From: Qipengyuania psychrotolerans
Lineage (GTDB): Bacteria; Pseudomonadota; Alphaproteobacteria; Sphingomonadales; Sphingomonadaceae
NCBI RefSeq assembly: GCF_019711355.1
Contig: NZ_CP081297.1
Span: 1,240,001 to 1,304,000 of the forward strand
Reading direction: 5' to 3'
Length of the DNA: 64,000 nucleotides
In this document: positions 63,249 to 64,000 of the stretch, piece by piece
Position numbering within the stretch: the first letter of the stretch is position 1
Layout: each line of letters starts with the position of its first letter
Made by a program: the position numbers and the translations under genes
Notes under the pieces: generated by a model
The model's database searches: none
What the model was told of the DNA's origin: nothing
What the model saw: the letters and a program-made list of their open reading frames with translations, nothing else

Positions 63249-64000
63249 CCAAGGCTGACTGTCTCGAGGCGTGGAACAACCACCTTTCGCAGGCCCAGCG
63301 CCGATCACCGCATACTGTCCGCGCTTATTCAAGAGCGGCGGAACGATTGATGACACGGCTCGACCTTGAAGATTTTGACGCAGTCGCCCTGCTCTCCACG
63401 ACCAGTATTCGCAGTCACCTGGCGTCGAGGCGCAGCGATGGATTGACCAATTCGTCTGCTGCACGAGAGCTCTCCGCTGTGAAGTCATTCGTGTCCTTCG
63501 CGAGGGCGCAAGCCGGGCATGACGTCACGCAGCCTCCACGCCTGCGCGGGCCCCGGATCAAGAAGGGCCTCCCCCGCCCCGTATCGCCCGATGATGCGGA
63601 GGGCCTGGCCGATACGGTCGAGGAAATGGCGAGCGTGGACTGGGTAGGCGCGCGCGACCGGGCCGTTCTGTTGCTGCTCTACGGCGCAGGCCTCCGGATC
63701 GCCGAGGCTCTGTCGCTGACTGGTGCCGATTTGCCTCTGGGTGATCGCCTGAACGTAACCGGCAAGGGCGGCAAACAGCGGGTGGTGCCAATCCTGCCCA
63801 TCGTTCGCGACGCCGTGGATCATTATTGTCAGATCACACCATGGCCGCTCGGGCCGGAGGATCCCCTGTTCCGAGGCGTGAAAGGCGGCGCGCTATCACA
63901 GGGCATGATCCAGAAAGCGACTGCACGCGCACGCCGGGCCATGGGCTTGCCCGATACCGCGACCCCGCATGCGCTGCGCCACAGCTTTGCAACCCATTTG
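63245..64000 (+). CDS. xerC: Tyrosine recombinase XerC, 3' end cut by window
   Basis: The frame is open to the last base; the first 252 codons are visible. The likely start is TTG 63245, overlapping the hemW stop (TTGA). An N-terminal core-binding domain (SPHTVRAYSRAAERLMTRL) is followed by the catalytic domain with R in LLLYGAGLRIAEALSL, the lysine turn VTGKGGKQRVVPILP and the HxxR box in TPHALRHSFATHL; the active tyrosine lies beyond the window. XerC with XerD resolves chromosome dimers at dif. Chromosomal Xer is favoured over a phage integrase from context and motifs. Confidence 0.9.
   Translation, partial: MTKADCLEAWNNHLSQAQRRSPHTVRAYSRAAERLMTRLDLEDFDAVALLSTTSIRSHLASRRSDGLTNSSAARELSAVKSFVSFARAQAGHDVTQPPRLRGPRIKKGLPRPVSPDDAEGLADTVEEMASVDWVGARDRAVLLLLYGAGLRIAEALSLTGADLPLGDRLNVTGKGGKQRVVPILPIVRDAVDHYCQITPWPLGPEDPLFRGVKGGALSQGMIQKATARARRAMGLPDTATPHALRHSFATHL

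Noticed and set aside
63245..64000. Phage or island integrase at the right edge
   Set aside because: Motifs and the fit behind hemW suit the chromosomal XerC recombinase; no phage genes are nearby.
1..64000. CRISPR arrays, insertion sequences, rRNA genes or a toxin-antitoxin pair
   Set aside because: No regularly spaced repeats, transposase-like proteins or rRNA sequence were seen. The COQ10/RatA-like protein at 9522-9977 has no antitoxin partner and is better read as a ubiquinone-binding START protein.

Overview
The window is chromosomal DNA from an alphaproteobacterium, most likely a sphingomonad of the Erythrobacteraceae type (Erythrobacter, Qipengyuania, Altererythrobacter and relatives). 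This rests on the dusB-ntrB-ntrC-ntrY-ntrX-hfq-hflX block, a fused ispDF, a PhaR-type PHA regulator, a protein of the sphingomonad 'vgr-related' kind, an archaeal-type ProRS and generally high GC. The genus is an inference. No phage, insertion sequence, CRISPR array or rRNA operon was found. Nearly everything is densely packed housekeeping DNA with many 1-8 base start/stop overlaps.

Layout. 1-5.7 kb: end of a YhhN membrane protein gene, a TauD/TfdA dioxygenase coupled to gyrA, and a secreted repeat protein. 5.8-8.5 kb: a NYN-domain protein, then a beta-carbonic anhydrase, a PII-like SbtB and an SbtA bicarbonate permease, which look like an inorganic-carbon uptake operon. 8.5-11.7 kb: lipA with a COQ10/RatA-like protein, a CinA-type amidase and ispDF. 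11.7-21 kb: the nitrogen two-component block with a tandem double-domain Hfq and HflX. 20.9-29.2 kb (minus strand): mazG, a 58-residue membrane protein, an MBL hydrolase, tatD, metG, holB, tmk, a D,D-carboxypeptidase, a broken rlpA-like gene and mltB, so cell-wall turnover is linked to DNA and translation functions.

29.3-37.5 kb: tRNA-Ser(UGA), then a minus-strand series from pdhC to lpdA, a CPA2 antiporter, a class IV aminotransferase and a sulfotransferase. Between pdhC and lpdA lies a disturbed patch with an AT-rich membrane protein gene, a truncated thioesterase copy, an SH3-like lipoprotein and an intact thioesterase. 37.6-47.7 kb: universal stress protein, rnr, proS, phaR, alr, an MFS carrier, a NifU-like scaffold, cvpA and radA. 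47.7-53.3 kb: patatin-like lipase and dnaK/dnaJ, with a convincing heat-shock sigma32 promoter ahead of dnaK. 53.4-56.6 kb: copper chaperone, HExxH protein, indoleamine 2,3-dioxygenase-like protein and a secreted hypothetical. 56.6-64 kb: DUF885 protein, grpE/hrcA, rph-rdgB, a CAP-domain protein, hemW and the start of xerC, cut by the window end.

The most distinctive items are the two-domain Hfq whose second domain has lost the rim arginines, the SbtA/SbtB/carbonic-anhydrase operon, the internally deleted rlpA, the disturbed thioesterase/foreign-gene patch, the bacterial IDO gene and the NtrX without GAFTGA. I did not find a clearly new multi-gene defence or mobile system.
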